Source of the DNA: Ovis canadensis | Lineage: Eukaryota > Chordata > Mammalia > Artiodactyla > Bovidae | NCBI RefSeq assembly: GCF_042477335.2 | Contig: NC_091245.1 | Location: 33,180,501-33,244,500 of the forward strand | Direction of reading: 5' to 3' | DNA length: 64,000 nt | In this document: in pieces, positions 22,556 to 33,778 of the stretch | Layout of the letters: each line of letters starts with the position of its first letter | Numbering within the stretch: position 1 is the first letter of the stretch | Notes under the pieces: model-generated | The model's input: only the letters and a program-made list of their open reading frames with translations | Database searches by the model: none | Told to the model about the DNA's origin: nothing | Program-made: the position numbers and the translations under genes

Positions 22556-23027
22556 GCACGGTTCTCACCTAAACCTGGTTTTCTCTCAGCATGACTCATG
22601 GCCATAGATATCTGAATTATGGCAAGTAGTGCTCAAGCAGAAATCGGGATCTTAGGGGACCACAGGCACTTAACCTAATAATGGTCCTCACAGGAAGACT
22701 ATGCTGTTTGCTGGAGCATGTAGCACCAGGTTGTAACCATCCATCCATTCAGTCAGCTGAATCAACCCTAATGGTCAATGGAATGACCCATATCATAGCC
22801 TTACCCTCTCCCATCCATCAGAATTATTGATTAAGGTGGCAGTGCTAACATGTGTTTTAAAGAACACAGATGATACAGGAGACTACTGACAAAAATGGTT
22901 CCATGGTCAAATAAGGTAGGAAATGCAACACATTTTTTCTCTCTCTAGGAGTCATAAACCTTATCTATCACATCAAAGGTTCAGAGGAAAATTGTGAATA
23001 AAGACATCTATTTAATTTGTTAGACCA
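22556..23027. other. No recognised feature
   Basis: Single-copy-looking sequence with no frame or repeat that I can support. Confidence 0.4.
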
Positions 23028-23138
23028 GTGCCTTCCAAACTTATCTTACCATTAAAAATCATTTTCCCTGTTATACTTATTTACATCCCAGGGAGCTAAT
23101 ATTCTACACAACAGGCTTTGGGAAATGCTGGATTAGGA
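23028..23138. mobile_element. Possible short TIR element (MER-type DNA transposon)
   Basis: CCAGTGCCTTCCAAAC near 23028 and GGCTTTGGGAAATGCTGG near 23115 are imperfect inverted repeats flanking about 80 bp, as in small non-autonomous hAT elements. Family not identified. Confidence 0.4.
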
Positions 23139-23411
23139 AATTTCCCTAGATGTAGGGGAGCATCTTCAAGGAGAGGGGTTTCTAGGCAAAGGAGGATAGA
23201 AATAGATACATAGGTAGAGAACAGGTCATAGAAGGCTATGAAATACCAAAGTATATTTATTATAAATTACTACTACGTTTTCCTCATTTTAAAACCACTG
23301 GTATTGCAGAGTCTTAAACAAACATTCTGAATGGAATTTCCCCTTACACATAGCCTGAGTGAATTTTTATTTTATTCTTTAAAATGTAACCACTCCTGAA
23401 ACATAATGCTT

Positions 23412-23412
<1 letters not shown>

Positions 23413-23460
<48 letters not shown>
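23413..23460. repeat. (TA)n microsatellite
   Basis: About 46 bp of uninterrupted TA repeats; likely length-variable. Confidence 0.98.
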
Positions 23461-23461
<1 letters not shown>

Positions 23462-23499
23462 CGTATATGTATTTCAGCAAATGATATAGGGAGGGAAAT

Positions 23500-23690
23500 G
23501 CTGGTTTCAGACTAAGAAAATAAAATCAAATCCTTCCTTGTGATTTACAGCTGTAATCCTGGGAAGATAATTTGCCTTCTCTGATCCTCAGTTTCTTAGT
23601 CAGTATAATGGGAAAATAACTCATGCCCTATCAAAGTCACAGAATTCAATGTCATTGATACATAAGGTGCTTTAAAACTATAAAGAGCTA
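23500..23690 (+). mobile_element. MIR SINE
   Basis: GGGAAGATAATTTGCCTTC, then TCAGTTTCTTAGTCAGTATAA, then AAGGTGCTTTAAAACTATAA: a diverged forward MIR. Confidence 0.72.
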
Positions 23691-25109
23691 TATAAAATTA
23701 GATATCATGACACATACATATGCTTGTGGCCAATTTAACTTACTCCAAAACTCATGTGTACAGACAGAACATACTTTATTATTTTCTAAGCCTGATCTGG
23801 GTTTCCCCTCAAACTCTTCTGTGATGGTTGGGAGGGAAAATCCAATCTAAGTGAAAGTAAATGCCCAATTCTGTTTAAATTCATCCAGACTTAATAATTT
23901 AAGCTCTTCTTAAGGTGGTACCCAGTGTCTCTGGCTAAAAAACTAGTAATAATGTTCCACTGGGATCATGGTTCTCCCCTCTTGGTCCTCCCTCAGTGTC
24001 AGGTCCAGAGGCATTGGGGAGGCCTGTCTGAGAATCTTTTAGGAAGGCAAGGGGAGCCAGAACTGTTAGGCGGAGCATCCCTTGCCTGTTTTGGTCTCTG
24101 GGGCCATGACTCTTGACCTCCTGGCTCTGCTGGCCCTCCTGTCCCTGTGAGTCGTGTGAATCGTAGTCTGGTCTCTCCCTCAGCTTGTACTAAAACCTGG
24201 TTGCTCTGTCCTTGGTTTCCACTGGCTGCAGACTCCCGAGTCTCTGTCATTCCCTGCTTCCAGTCCAGCAATCATTCCTTCTCCTCCCAACCCGTACGGG
24301 GTTCATTATCTGCCGAGCTCAGGAGTCAGCATTCTGGCTCGCCCTTCTGCATCTCTCTTCCTGAACACTTTAGACTCCACTGCAGAGCCATGTGGGGCAG
24401 CCCCAGAGGTTTTCTCTTTCTAGAGTCCTAAGAATGAACTGGAATAAAGTGCTTTGGCCTCGAATATTACCCAGAGACGTCCAGAGCAGTTCCAGCTTTG
24501 GTTTGGAGAGAAGAATGTCAGAACCCATCTGCCCCACCTAGTTTCTCTTGCTCTTCCTTTCAAACGGCCCTCCAGGTTAGAGAAAGGCTCTTCTTTAATT
24601 CTCCTGCGTTAAATCCTCTTCCCAGTGGTAGTTACTCCTTTGCTTTTCCTATCAGATACTCAGAACTGGGTCCACAAGAATCAGCCCTAGGTAGGTTAAA
24701 GCGGGAGAATGAAGACATGTGGGAACTTCTCACTGAAGACAACAGTCTGCTCTGCAAGCCTATTGCCTTAATGTATAATCCTCCTTAGCAAATCAGGAAC
24801 TTCATAATATCTTCCCTCTTCTCTTCACATTCTAACACATTTCATCTAATCTCAGTGCAAACAAATGTATGTATTAGCCACTTAGGAAACCCTATCCTTT
24901 GCTTTATTTAGTTGGAAGCCTTAAAACATTTTTAACTTTATGTAAAAGCAACATACAGACACCAGACAATGATGAAACCTAGAGATACCTGACTCTTATT
25001 TCCATGATAGTAATCATTCTTTACACGTATCAAAAGACTACAGTTTACAAACTATAGAAAAAGAACATGGGAAAGAGTGCTTTGATCAAGTCAATAACAT
25101 ATAATAACA
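23691..25109. other. Single-copy sequence with a GC-richer core
   Basis: 23990-24480 is GC-richer than its surroundings and has open frames on both strands (23999-24271 minus, 24147-24431 plus), but no domain, start context or splice pattern that I trust. GGAATAAAGTGCTTTGG at 24439 includes an AATAAA hexamer. An unrecognised LTR cannot be excluded. Confidence 0.35.
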
Positions 25110-25290
25110 ATTTGCGCGGCCTGGGAAAAGGTTCTGAACTCCTCTGATTCTTAGTTTCCTTATCTGAATGGGGACTAAAGATCCCTATAACGTAGCATGG
25201 GATAACATTTCATGAAGATTAAATGTGACTGGTTCATATAGAAAACTACAAAGAGTCGTAAACATGATAATTATTATTCTCTAATTAGAG
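25110..25290 (+). mobile_element. MIR SINE
   Basis: GGTTCTGAACTCCTCTGATT, then CTTAGTTTCCTTATCTGAAT, then AAGATTAAATGTGACTGG and an ATAATTATTATT tail: forward MIR. Confidence 0.78.
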
Positions 25291-25329
25291 GCTTGGAGAA
25301 GACTATGATAATTATGGCCATCATTTTAA

Positions 25330-25775
25330 TGTGCTTAGCATGCACCAAAAAGTCTGGTGAGGGCTTAAGGTAGATTAAGTTATTCAATTCTAGCAATACC
25401 ATATGAAACAATTATTACTAGTAGTAGTATTTTAATATTCTTTATTTGACTGTGCCAGGTCTTAGTTGAGGCTCATGGGATCTTCGATCTTCTGTGGTAT
25501 CTTTAGTTTCAGCATGTGAACCCTTAGCAATGGGATGTGGGATCTAGCTCCCTGACCAGGGATCAACCCAGAGCTTCCTACAGTGGGAGTACAGAGTCTT
25601 AGCACTGGACTGCCAGGGACGTCTCCGCAATTACTATTCTTATTATTCCCATTTTTCAGATGAGGAAATCAAGACGTGGGGAGGGTAAATAACTGGCCTC
25701 AAGGCATTCATCAATGAACAATAAACCCAGTATTCAAACCCGTATGGCTTGCCTTCAAGCTCTTCACAGCCATGC
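25330..25775 (-). mobile_element. MIR SINE (reverse), split by a SINE
   Basis: The 25330-25430 part (AAGTTATTCAATTCTAGCAA) and the 25628-25775 part (CCCATTTTTCAGATGAGG; AGTATTCAAACCCGTATGG) form one reversed MIR when the intervening CHR-type SINE is removed. Confidence 0.72.
25431..25626 (-). mobile_element. CHR-type tRNA SINE (reverse) inside MIR
   Basis: The plus strand reads TTTATTTGACTGTGCCAGG, then CTCCCTGACCAGGGATCAAC, then AGCACTGGACTGCCAGGGAC: the complement of a CHR-type SINE with its B box as GGGATCAACCC. ATTACTA-like sequence on both sides may be the TSD. Confidence 0.85.
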
Positions 25776-25921
25776 TGTAGGGCCTTCTGCTCTGTGTGGA
25801 AGGCCAAGGATACAATGACGGTGATATTCACATCAAAGCCGAGGAAAACAAAGCAGAGAACTGAGGGAACGTGGGCAAAATCACACAGCAGGTTAAGGGC
25901 AAAGCTGAGTGAAGGGTGTGT

Positions 25922-26130
25922 GCTGTGCTAAGCCGTTTCAGTCGCGTCCCATTCTTAGCAAGCCTATGGACCCTTGCCCGCCTGGCTCCTCTGTCCATGT
26001 AATTCTCCAGGCTAGAATACTGGAGTGGGTTACCATGCCCCCCTTCAAGGGATCTTCCTGACCCAGAGATCGAACTGGGTCTCTTATGGCCCCTGTATTG
26101 TCAGGTGGGTTCTTTACCACTAGCGCTGAT
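25922..26130 (-). mobile_element. Bov-tA SINE (reverse)
   Basis: The complement of Bov-A (CAGTCGCGTCCCATTCTTAG; GGAGTGGGTTACCATGCC) is followed by the complement of the tRNA head (GATCGAACTGGGTCTC; TTCTTTACCACTAGCGC). Confidence 0.9.
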
Positions 26131-26821
26131 AGGGTGCATGATTTCTCATCTGTGCGGATCTTTTAACCACATCTGGCTGCTTGCTTAGACAGGGATCAAG
26201 GAGCCAAAGACAGACAGCCTTGGGCATTTTGTCTTCTAGCCTTGCTCTGCCCAAGAAGTCTTCTCAGAAGTTTCAAGGTACAGAGGAGAGAGCGATGCAA
26301 ACACTTCACACTTCCCCCTTCCAATGTGCCAATTCAGCTCGAATTAGTCTTGTTAAAGGAAGCTGGCCATTTCGTGTCATGGCACATTACATTTATGTGG
26401 TCTCACCTCTCTCTGCTGTAAAATGAGGTAACTAATTCATGTTAGCAGCTTTCCCCTTTCTGCCTAAAACATGTCCTCTGATGACGATAATGCAGGGAGA
26501 TGGGAAATGTTTTAATGTGATCGCTCCTTCACTGTGGATTAGGATACATTCAAAGCAGCATTTCTTCCATGCCTGGGCTCACTTTCAAGATTGTCTGTGT
26601 GGATTAGGGAACAGGACGGTTTTGCAATGCTAAATAAGGTATTTTATGTTCCTCCTGTTATCATTGGGTTTGACAGAAAGGGGAAATTTAACTTCGGGGG
26701 AAGGAATTACATATGCCTATACACATTCGTGCACATAATGGAACGTTTATTTTTGTCAGTGGAAGAAGCTCTTCTCAGAAGGTCACCAGCTGTTAGGTAA
26801 GAAAATAGTAAATGTAATATC
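26131..26821. other. Repeat-free block, candidate conserved sequence
   Basis: About 690 bp without a recognised repeat and with balanced composition. No coding frame is convincing. It is listed because such islands between dense repeats are where conserved regulatory DNA is usually found; conservation is not visible from one sequence. Confidence 0.35.
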
Positions 26822-27005
26822 ATGGTTAAGAGGATGAGCTTTCCTATCCTTCAGGCCTGAGCCCAAGTTCTGGATCTACCATGTCCCAGCTGTGTGACCT
26901 TGGGCCAGTTATGTAACCTCTCTGTTAAGGAGCTTCCTTGACTGCAAAATGAAGAAATATTTTCCTAATTGGGTTTTTGTAAGGATAAGATAAGACTGAA
27001 TGAAT
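26822..27005 (+). mobile_element. MIR SINE
   Basis: CATGGTTAAGAGGATGAGC (tRNA-like head), then CCAGCTGTGTGACCTTGGGC, then GTAAGGATAAGATAAGACTG: a well-preserved forward MIR. Confidence 0.9.
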
Positions 27006-27234
27006 GGAAAGTTCTTGGGCCAGTGAAGCAAGTTAGGGAGAACAGTTTTCAGAACAGAGAGCGAGGTGTTTTCCCAGTGTCCGCAGACCCCGAGCTCCTC
27101 TGTTCTACAGCAGACGGGCTGCTGTCCTAACGCCATCTTCCCAGAGCCTTCTGGGTCTCCTCAATCCTTTTCATCAGATGTGAATTAAGTTCACAAACTT
27201 CTAAAAGGAGTATAACTCTTTAGGAATGTGAGTT

Positions 27235-27425
27235 AAAAACCTGGGAAGACCCAGTTTGGGAATGATAAATTGAGAGGTTTGTGCTGTGACATGGAAGTTA
27301 CCAGGGCCATGAGCCATGCCCTCAGAGGGCTTTCAAGGTCAAATTGAACAATTTTGATTTTAGGCAATATAGAGCCATTGAAGGTTTGGGAAGAAGAAAA
27401 GTAGGCTTTTCGGTATCTCTCAGGA
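27235..27425 (+). mobile_element. Old repeat, same unassigned family as 8105-8640
   Basis: The last part, TAGAGCCATTGAAGGTTTGG then AAGTAGGCTTTT, resembles the distal segment of the ancient repeat seen at 8105-8640. Left boundary uncertain. Confidence 0.35.
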
Positions 27426-27466
27426 AGATTAAGCTGGCTCTTGAGTAGACATTAGATCAGGACCAG

Positions 27467-28122
27467 GGTTAGCAAACTTCAGCCCACAGACGAAATCCAG
27501 CTGGCTGGCTGCTTAGTCTGAAAGCTAAAGATGATTTTCACATTTTTATTATTTTTAAGTTAATATTTTAAAATTGAGGCATGTTATCTATCTTATGTCA
27601 TGTGTACAACAGAATGACTCCATTATTTGGATATATTGAGAAATGGTCAGTACAATAAACCTGGCTGACATGTCACAATACATAGCTACACAATATTGTT
27701 ATTTTAATATGATGAGAACTTTTAAGACTTACTCTCTTAGCAATCTTCACATATGTAGTCCAGTATCACTAACTACAGTTGCCACACTGTACAGTGCATC
27801 CCCATGCCTTGTTTATTTTATGACTGAAAGTTTGTACTTTTTGACTCCCTCTACTGACTTCATCCATCCAGTTTTAACATTTTTAGGTGGCTGGGAAACA
27901 AAAACCAAAACAATAGTGGTCCATGATATGTGAAAATTATATAAAATTAAAATTTCAGATTTCATAAAGTTTTATTGGAACACAGCCATATTTGTTTACT
28001 TATTGTCTGTGGCTACTTTTTCTACAATGGCAGAATCAAGAAGTTACAAAAGAGACCTGAGGCATGAAAAGTCTAAAATACTTGGTATCTGATCTTTTAA
28101 GATAATGTTTGCTGTTCCCTGG
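27467..28122. mobile_element. hAT-like DNA transposon (MER class), interrupted
   Basis: The left end GGTTAGCAAACTTCAGCCC and the right end GATAATGTTTGCTGTTCCC are the inverted ends of a common mammalian non-autonomous element; AGTTTTATTGGAACACAGCC near 27968 is its internal hallmark. About 27541-27870 is an inserted L1. The exact family is not settled. Confidence 0.72.
27541..27870 (-). mobile_element. L1M 3' UTR (reverse) nested in the hAT-like element
   Basis: Complement of an L1 3' UTR: ATGTGTACAACAGAATGACT, then AGAACTTTTAAGACTTACTC, then CTAACTACAGTTGCCACACT. It separates the two halves of the surrounding transposon, so it is younger than it. Confidence 0.75.
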
Positions 28123-28183
28123 ACAGGAGCGTGATTGAACAGTAGATAGGAGCTAGATGGGGATGCTAACACTAATACTGATG

Positions 28184-28568
28184 AATTGATGCTTTTGAAC
28201 TGTGGTGTTGGAGAAGACTCTTGAAAGTCCCCTGGACAGCAAGGAGATCAAACCAGTCAATCCTAAAGGAAATCAGTCATGAATATTCACTGGAAGGACT
28301 GATGATGAAGCAGAAACTCCAATACTTTGGCCACCTGATTCAAAGACCTGACTCATTTGAAAAGACCCTGATGCTGGGAAAGAGTGAAGGCAGGAGGAGA
28401 AGCAGACGACAGAGGATGAGATGGTTGGATGGCATCACCGACTTGAGGGACATGAGTTTGAGCAAGCTCCGGGAACTGGTGATGGACAGGAAGCCTGGGG
28501 TGCTGCAATTTACGATCATGGGGTTGCAAAGAGTCAGACACGACTGAGTGACTGAACTGAACTGACTG
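28184..28568 (+). mobile_element. BovB LINE 3' end with near-perfect TSD
   Basis: BovB from the RT C-terminus (AATTGATGCTTTTGAACTG) to a short GAACTGAACTGACTG tail. AATACTGATG (28174-28183) and AATACTAATG (28569-28578) look like a 10-bp TSD with one change. The 108-codon frame is the remnant of the BovB ORF C-terminus with stops before and after. Confidence 0.93.
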
Positions 28569-28639
28569 AATACTAATGTAAAATTACCATCAATTATGGA
28601 TTTACTATCTGACATGTATTTTATTTATATAAACATGTT

Positions 28640-28745
28640 TAAGACTCAGGACAAGCCTATGCCAGCATCTAAGTAACTTGACCAAGGTTATTTAGGGAGG
28701 ACAATCAGAGGCATAGTCGGAGCTCCTATCAATAGACTAGAGGAG
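28640..28745 (-). mobile_element. MIR SINE fragment (reverse)
   Basis: AAGTAACTTGACCAAGGTTA, then GGCATAGTCGGAGCTCC: the reversed MIR core, with an internal deletion. Confidence 0.5.
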
Positions 28746-28790
28746 CTGAGTATTTAATCATAATGTACACTGCCTTTAACAGTCAATGTG

Positions 28791-29440
28791 AGAGATGATG
28801 AGGAACAGAAAGGGAAGAGTCCAAGAGGTATGTTAGAGATACCATCCATCAACAGTACTCTGAGGCCTTTTGAATTTCAAGCATCAGGATAAAGTTAGAG
28901 AAGAAAATTTCCCAAAGTCTAGATGCCTGGGACCAGTTGGTGCTCTACATTGCTTGCAAGGGTCGAAGTCTGAGCATTCTCAGTAAAATCTCAGCTTCAC
29001 ATGAACTCTGCTTGTTAATATGCTTCCATCGCTCTTGATCTGGTAATTGCGCCACTTGAGCTCCCAAGCACTAAAATTAAATCTGGAAATTTGTCATACA
29101 CCTTCCCCATGCGATGGTAACACAGAAGGTGGAAGCTCCCACAGTCAAAATGAATTACTCAGTGAGTTCATTTGTCACCAGGAGGTAATTGGGATTTAAG
29201 CTACGGTCTCAGAAAGAAATACATCACATCGCATGATCACTTGCTTTAATGGTAGCCTATACCTAATTTTCATCCCCACCCAACCCCTTCTCATCAGACT
29301 CAGGGACCTGCTAGTAGCATAATTTGACTTTTTTTTCCTGTTGCCCCCCGGAAATATCAAGCATCAGCCGAGAGAAGAACTACACGTAAAGTAGGACAAT
29401 GGATATAACGGCTCTAGCTTGGGATCGGCTGGTATCAGGG
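28791..29440. other. Repeat-free block, candidate conserved sequence
   Basis: No repeat is recognised. 28930-29260 has even composition and no low-complexity runs. No convincing frame. Function, if any, would be regulatory. Confidence 0.35.
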
Positions 29441-29444
29441 ATTT

Positions 29445-29600
29445 TTACAAATTCATTTATTTATTCACTTATCCATCCACGGACAAGCATTTACTGAGAA
29501 ACTTTTCTATGCCAGGCCTGAAATTGATGCTAGAAGTCCAAAGGAGAATAAACCATTTCCTTACAGATAAAGTGCTGATTCTAGCATATGACTTTAAATA
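29445..29600 (+). mobile_element. Old repeat, head segment of the unassigned family
   Basis: ATTCATTTATTTATTCACTT, then CAAGCATTTACTGAGAAAC, then TATGCCAGGCCTGAAATTG follow the start of the ancient repeat whose later parts are seen at 8105-8640. Confidence 0.5.
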
Positions 29601-29754
29601 GGCTTAGAAGATCCCACATGTATCATCAAAACACAACCCCCCACTCCTTCCACCATTAACACATGGCATTCCTCTTCACCTTCCACTCACTTATGTCTCA
29701 ATATGCTGCCAGTTTTTGGATGAGTAAATCTATAAGAAAATATCAGACTGGACT

Positions 29755-29900
29755 GTAAGGAGCAGAGAAAGCAAAGAGACCTGCATTTTTTTCCTGCTCT
29801 GATATGAACTGTTGAGAGACCTTGAACAAATTCCTTGTCTTATCTAGATATTTGGTTTCCTATCTGTAAGATGATGGGCTGGGTTAGCCATAGCTATGTA
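29755..29900 (+). mobile_element. MIR SINE
   Basis: TTGAGAGACCTTGAACAAATT, then TTGGTTTCCTATCTGTAAG, then GATGGGCTGGGTTAGCC: diverged forward MIR. Confidence 0.65.
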
Positions 29901-30067
29901 TAGAAAATGAAGGTGAGATACTTGCTGAACTGGGGAGGGATTAGGAGAGGGGTTGGAGACACAGAGCCTCCCCCTCTCCCATCCTTTCCTTTTCACATGA
30001 GGGAAATTCACAAACCCTGTGGAATGTAGTGCAATGTCATGAAAAAGATGGAAAGTATATTTATATT

Positions 30068-30272
30068 TGTGGCTCAGAGGGTAAAGCATCTGCCTGCAAT
30101 GCAGGAGACCTGGGTTCAATCCCTGGGTGGGGAAGATTCCCCTGGAGAAGGAAATGGCAACCCACTTCAGTATTCTTGCCTGGAAAACCCCATGGATGGA
30201 GAAGCCTCATGGGCTACAGTCCATGGAGTCGCAAAGAGTTGGACACAACTGAGCAACTTCACTTTCACTTTA
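30068..30272 (+). mobile_element. Bov-tA SINE
   Basis: tRNA head with A-box-like TGGCTCAGAGG (30070-30080) and B box GGTTCAATCCC (30113-30123), then the Bov-A body and the 3' end GAGCAACTTCACTTTCAC. Well preserved. Overlapping open frames on both strands are a property of the SINE. Confidence 0.96.
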
Positions 30273-30727
30273 AGGGAAGGAAATTGGATAAAATCATTCA
30301 CAGCTGTATCTTCCCCTTTAACTGTGCTAAGCCTCTGCAGTAGACAAGACAAAGCAGCTACATTACTTGGGTGAACCTGTGTCTGAGGAATCCAGGAGGT
30401 ATCTATCCTCAGAATGGGGGTCTGGGGAATATACCAAGAGAAAGAGCATTTCCTGCTTGTCACAAGTAGAAACTGTTGTGGTGCAGACCTTTCTGGTTCA
30501 GATAATGATTTGAGTTGATTCCTTGAACTCACTCTTGAACAAGCTGGGGAGATTTGGTTTCTATCAGAGATCGGGCCACAGTGTGAAAAGAGTAAACATC
30601 TTAACATTGGAATACTTACTGAAAGATATACCCATCCCCAAGGAGAAGTCTCCAACTTGGAGTGCATTTTTCTCTGCTTAGTGTTTAACAGTAGGGGGAC
30701 AGACAGGGCACGTGAGTGAGGCTGTAC
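30273..30727. other. Single-copy sequence, no feature
   Basis: No repeat recognised. The 166-codon minus frame (30167-30667) runs through the SINE into this sequence and is judged chance. Confidence 0.4.
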
Positions 30728-30970
30728 CTTATTTTATTATTGTTCTTTAAAAAAAATATTTTATATTGAAGTATAACTGATTCATAATATTGTAGTAGTT
30801 TTAGGTGTATGGCAAAGCGATTCTGTTAATACATATGTCTATTCTTTTTCAAATTCTTTTCCCATTTAACTTATTGCAGAACATTGAGTAGAGTTCCCTG
30901 TCCTATATGGCGGGGACTTGTTAATTATCTATTTTAGATACAGTAGTTTGTATATGTTAAAGACCAATAA
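30728..30970 (-). mobile_element. Artiodactyl-type L1 3' end (reverse)
   Basis: TTATATTGAAGTATAACTGA, then TTTTAGGTGTATGGCAAAG, then GAGTAGAGTTCCCTGTCCTA: the complement of the L1 3' UTR also seen at 53021-53245 (opposite strand). Confidence 0.82.
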
Positions 30971-31600
30971 ATAGACATCTCTACTTCTAAAAAAGGTCCT
31001 CTCTAACCCTGAGTGTCAGTTCATTTCCCATTACAGATGGGGTTTTCTGGAGGAAAATGCACAGAATACAGTTAAGGTGTAAGATTTTAAACAGAGATCA
31101 AGAGCTAAAAAGAAAGGGAAGAGAGCAGGATTGGGCAGACCATGCAAGCAAGAGAACCAGGCATATAAAGGCCGGGCTATTGGGCCTGATTCAGGACTAC
31201 CTGGACAGACAATATTCACTCTAGAGCTCCTGCTGGATTGGACAGGGTTCGCTGAAGCAGGAGCTGACAGCTAGAGGCTGCCCACCCACCTCACTCCACA
31301 TAGCCAGGAAGGACATGCTTCCTTAAAGGAATGTCTACGTTGCCCACCACCAGACCCAACATGAAATTGATGGCATTGATGGATGGCAGAGGAGAGTGTA
31401 GAGAAGGTACAATTTACAAGGGTGCTGCACTATTTCTTACAAATTGTAATGAATTGCACCCATAAACCTCAAGGACAGAAGTAAGGTGGCAGGTGGTCAA
31501 ACCTAGAGAAAAGATTACAGCAATGGCTGTAACTCTACAACTGAGCTGGGGACTAAGGGTAACGAACATGTCAAATTACAACCCGTTGCCTAAGAAGCAG
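30971..31600. other. Single-copy sequence, no feature
   Basis: I see no repeat and no plausible coding frame. Confidence 0.4.
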
Positions 31601-32478
31601 TTCAGTTCAGTTGCTCAGTTGTGTCCGACTCTTTGCAACCCCCTGAACCGCAGCATGCCAGGCCACCCTGTCATTCACCAATTCCCAGAGTTTACCCAAA
31701 CTGTCCATTGAATTGGTGATGCCATCTAACCATCTCATCCTCTGTCGTCCCCTCCTCCTCCTGCCCTCAATCTTTCCCAGCATCAGGTTCTTTTCCAATG
31801 AGTCAGCTTTTCACATCAGGTGGCCAAAGTATTGGAGTTTCAGCTTCAACATCAGTCCTTCCAATGAACACTCAGAACTGATCTCCTTTAGGGTGGACTG
31901 GTTGGATCTTCTCTCAGTCCAAGGGACTCTCAAGATTCTTCTCCAACACCACAGTTCAACAGCATCAATTCTTCAGTGCTCAGCTTTCTTTATAGTCTAA
32001 CTCTCACATCCATACATGACTACTGGAAAACCATAGCCTTAACTAGATGGACCTTTGTTGGCAAAGTAATGTCTCTGCTTTTCAGTGTGATGTTTAGGTT
32101 GGTCATAACTTTCCTTCCAAGGAGTAAGCATCTTTTAATTCCATGGCTGCAATCACCATCTGCAGTGATTCTGGAGCCCCAAAAATAAGGTCAGCCACTG
32201 TTTCCACTGTTTCCCCATCTATTTCCCATGAAGTGATGGGACCAGATGCCATGATCTTTGTTTTATGAATGTTGAGCTTTAAGCCAACTTTTCCACTCTC
32301 TTTCACTTTCATCAAGAGGCTCTTTAGTTTTTCTTCACTTTCTGCCATAAGGGTGGTGTCATCTGCATATCTGAGCTTATTGATATTTCTCTCGGCAATC
32401 TTGTTTCCAGCTTGTGCTTCATCCAGTCCAGCGTTTCTCATGATGTACTCTGCATGTAAGTTAAATAAGCAGAGAGCT
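31601..32478 (-). mobile_element. BovB LINE with part of the reverse transcriptase
   Basis: About 880 bp in reverse: pentamer tail complement (TTCAGTTCAG) at 31601, 3' end, then the RT C-terminal region. The minus frame 32103-32441 contains RYADDTTLMAESEEKLKSLL, whose YADD (32358-32369) is the RT catalytic box (motif C). Motif A lies beyond the 5' truncation, so no active enzyme can be made. It stops abruptly near 32478. Confidence 0.95.
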
Positions 32479-33125
32479 GGGGAAATAAAGGTTCTGACAT
32501 CTTTCTCTTACTTTCCTTTCCCCTGCTGCGGCTACCAGTAGGGAAACCCAACAGAAGCCAGAGAAGCCACTGTCAGTTGAATGCAATCTTCCTGGTACAG
32601 AGCAACAGGGAAGAGGCAGACTACAGATCTAGAGGGGCAAGCAACAAATAACCAGCACTCTCCGATACCAGATCTAGGAGCTAAAATGTTGTTAGATGAT
32701 CTGGGAAGATCAAGATCATGGTGACAGAATCTGGGCAAAATTAAGAGCCCACAGTGAAATTCTGTAACCCCTTCAATGACAGTTTTAGTGCATTAGACTT
32801 GGTCCCTAACTTGGCAAAAGCAACAGAAAAAAAAAAAAACAGGGTATATGGGTCTCTGCTTGGTTTGGCTCTATTTCTTGAGGCAGGGTACTCCATCCAC
32901 ATCTTCGTTGATCCTTAAGACCCAAAGGCCTCTTTGCTTCTTCCACTAGTTCATTTTCTTTTAAAACTCTGCATTACAATTCATTAGTGGGCTATGAAAT
33001 CCAGTTGTCATGGCCAAGGCTTTAAAAAAAATATAGTACAGGACAGATTCTATCGGAATGCCCTGTATGCTTTAAAAAAAAAAAAGGTAATTATTGTTCT
33101 ATGAAACCTTGATTTGCTTATGTGT
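32479..33125. other. Single-copy sequence, no feature
   Basis: Contains short A runs at 32828 and 33073. No gene or repeat recognised. Confidence 0.4.
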
Positions 33126-33134
33126 ATAATCACT

Positions 33135-33329
33135 GATGCTGGGAGGGATTGAGGGCAGGAGGAGAAGGGGACGACAGAGGATGAGATGGCTGGATGGCAT
33201 CACTGAATTGATGGATGTGAGTCTGAGTGAACTCCGCGAGTTGGTGATGGACAAGGAGGCCTGGCGTGCTGAGATTCGTGGCGTCGCAAAGAGTCGGACA
33301 CAACTGAGCAACTGAACTGAACTGAACTG
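33135..33329 (+). mobile_element. BovB LINE, last 195 bp, with TSD
   Basis: BovB from GATGCTGGGAGGGATTG to the (GAACT)n tail. ATAATCACT (33126-33134) and ATATTCACT (33330-33338) are a probable 9-bp TSD with one mismatch. The body is close to the consensus, so relatively young. Confidence 0.93.
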
Positions 33330-33536
33330 ATATTCACTGAGTCAAAATTTAAAACATATTTCTTATGTCCCAATAAGAAGCCTGAAACTACTATCCTAGT
33401 TAGTTTGAGAATGTAGAAGATAATTGCCAAGAAACATGTATTATAAATATCTCATTTCCACCAGGGATCAGGGATTGGGTGCACAGATGAATATCAGTGA
33501 TGGTGGGAGATTCAAGGTTGTAAAGCCATTCTTTCT

Positions 33537-33778
33537 TGTTGTTCAGCTGTTAGGTCGTGTCCAGTTCTTTGGGACCTCATGAACTGCAGCATGCCTTCCC
33601 TGTCCTTCGCTATATCCTGGAGTTTGATCAAACTCATGTCCATTGAGTCAGTGATGCCATCCAACCATCTCATCCTCTGTTGTCTCCTTCTCCTCCTGTC
33701 CTCAATCTTTCCCAGCATCAAGGTCTTTTCCAATGAGTTGGCTCTTCGCATCAGGTGGCCAAAGTATTGGAGCTTTAG
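33537..33778 (-). mobile_element. BovB LINE fragment, older (reverse)
   Basis: TTGTTGTTCAGCTGTTAGGT to GGCCAAAGTATTGGAGC is the complement of the BovB 3' 240 bp, without the pentamer tail, as in the copy at 9961. Confidence 0.9.

Noticed and set aside
24147..24431. 94-codon frame in GC-richer sequence as an exon
   Set aside because: Overlapping frames exist on both strands and the translation shows no domain; the GC content alone explains the lack of stops.
30068..30140. tRNA gene
   Set aside because: The A and B boxes belong to the tRNA-derived head of Bov-tA; no cloverleaf-competent 3' half or acceptor stem follows. The same applies to the other SINE heads.
30167..30667. 166-codon minus frame
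   Set aside because: Begins in unique sequence and runs through a Bov-tA; no domain and no codon pattern of a gene.
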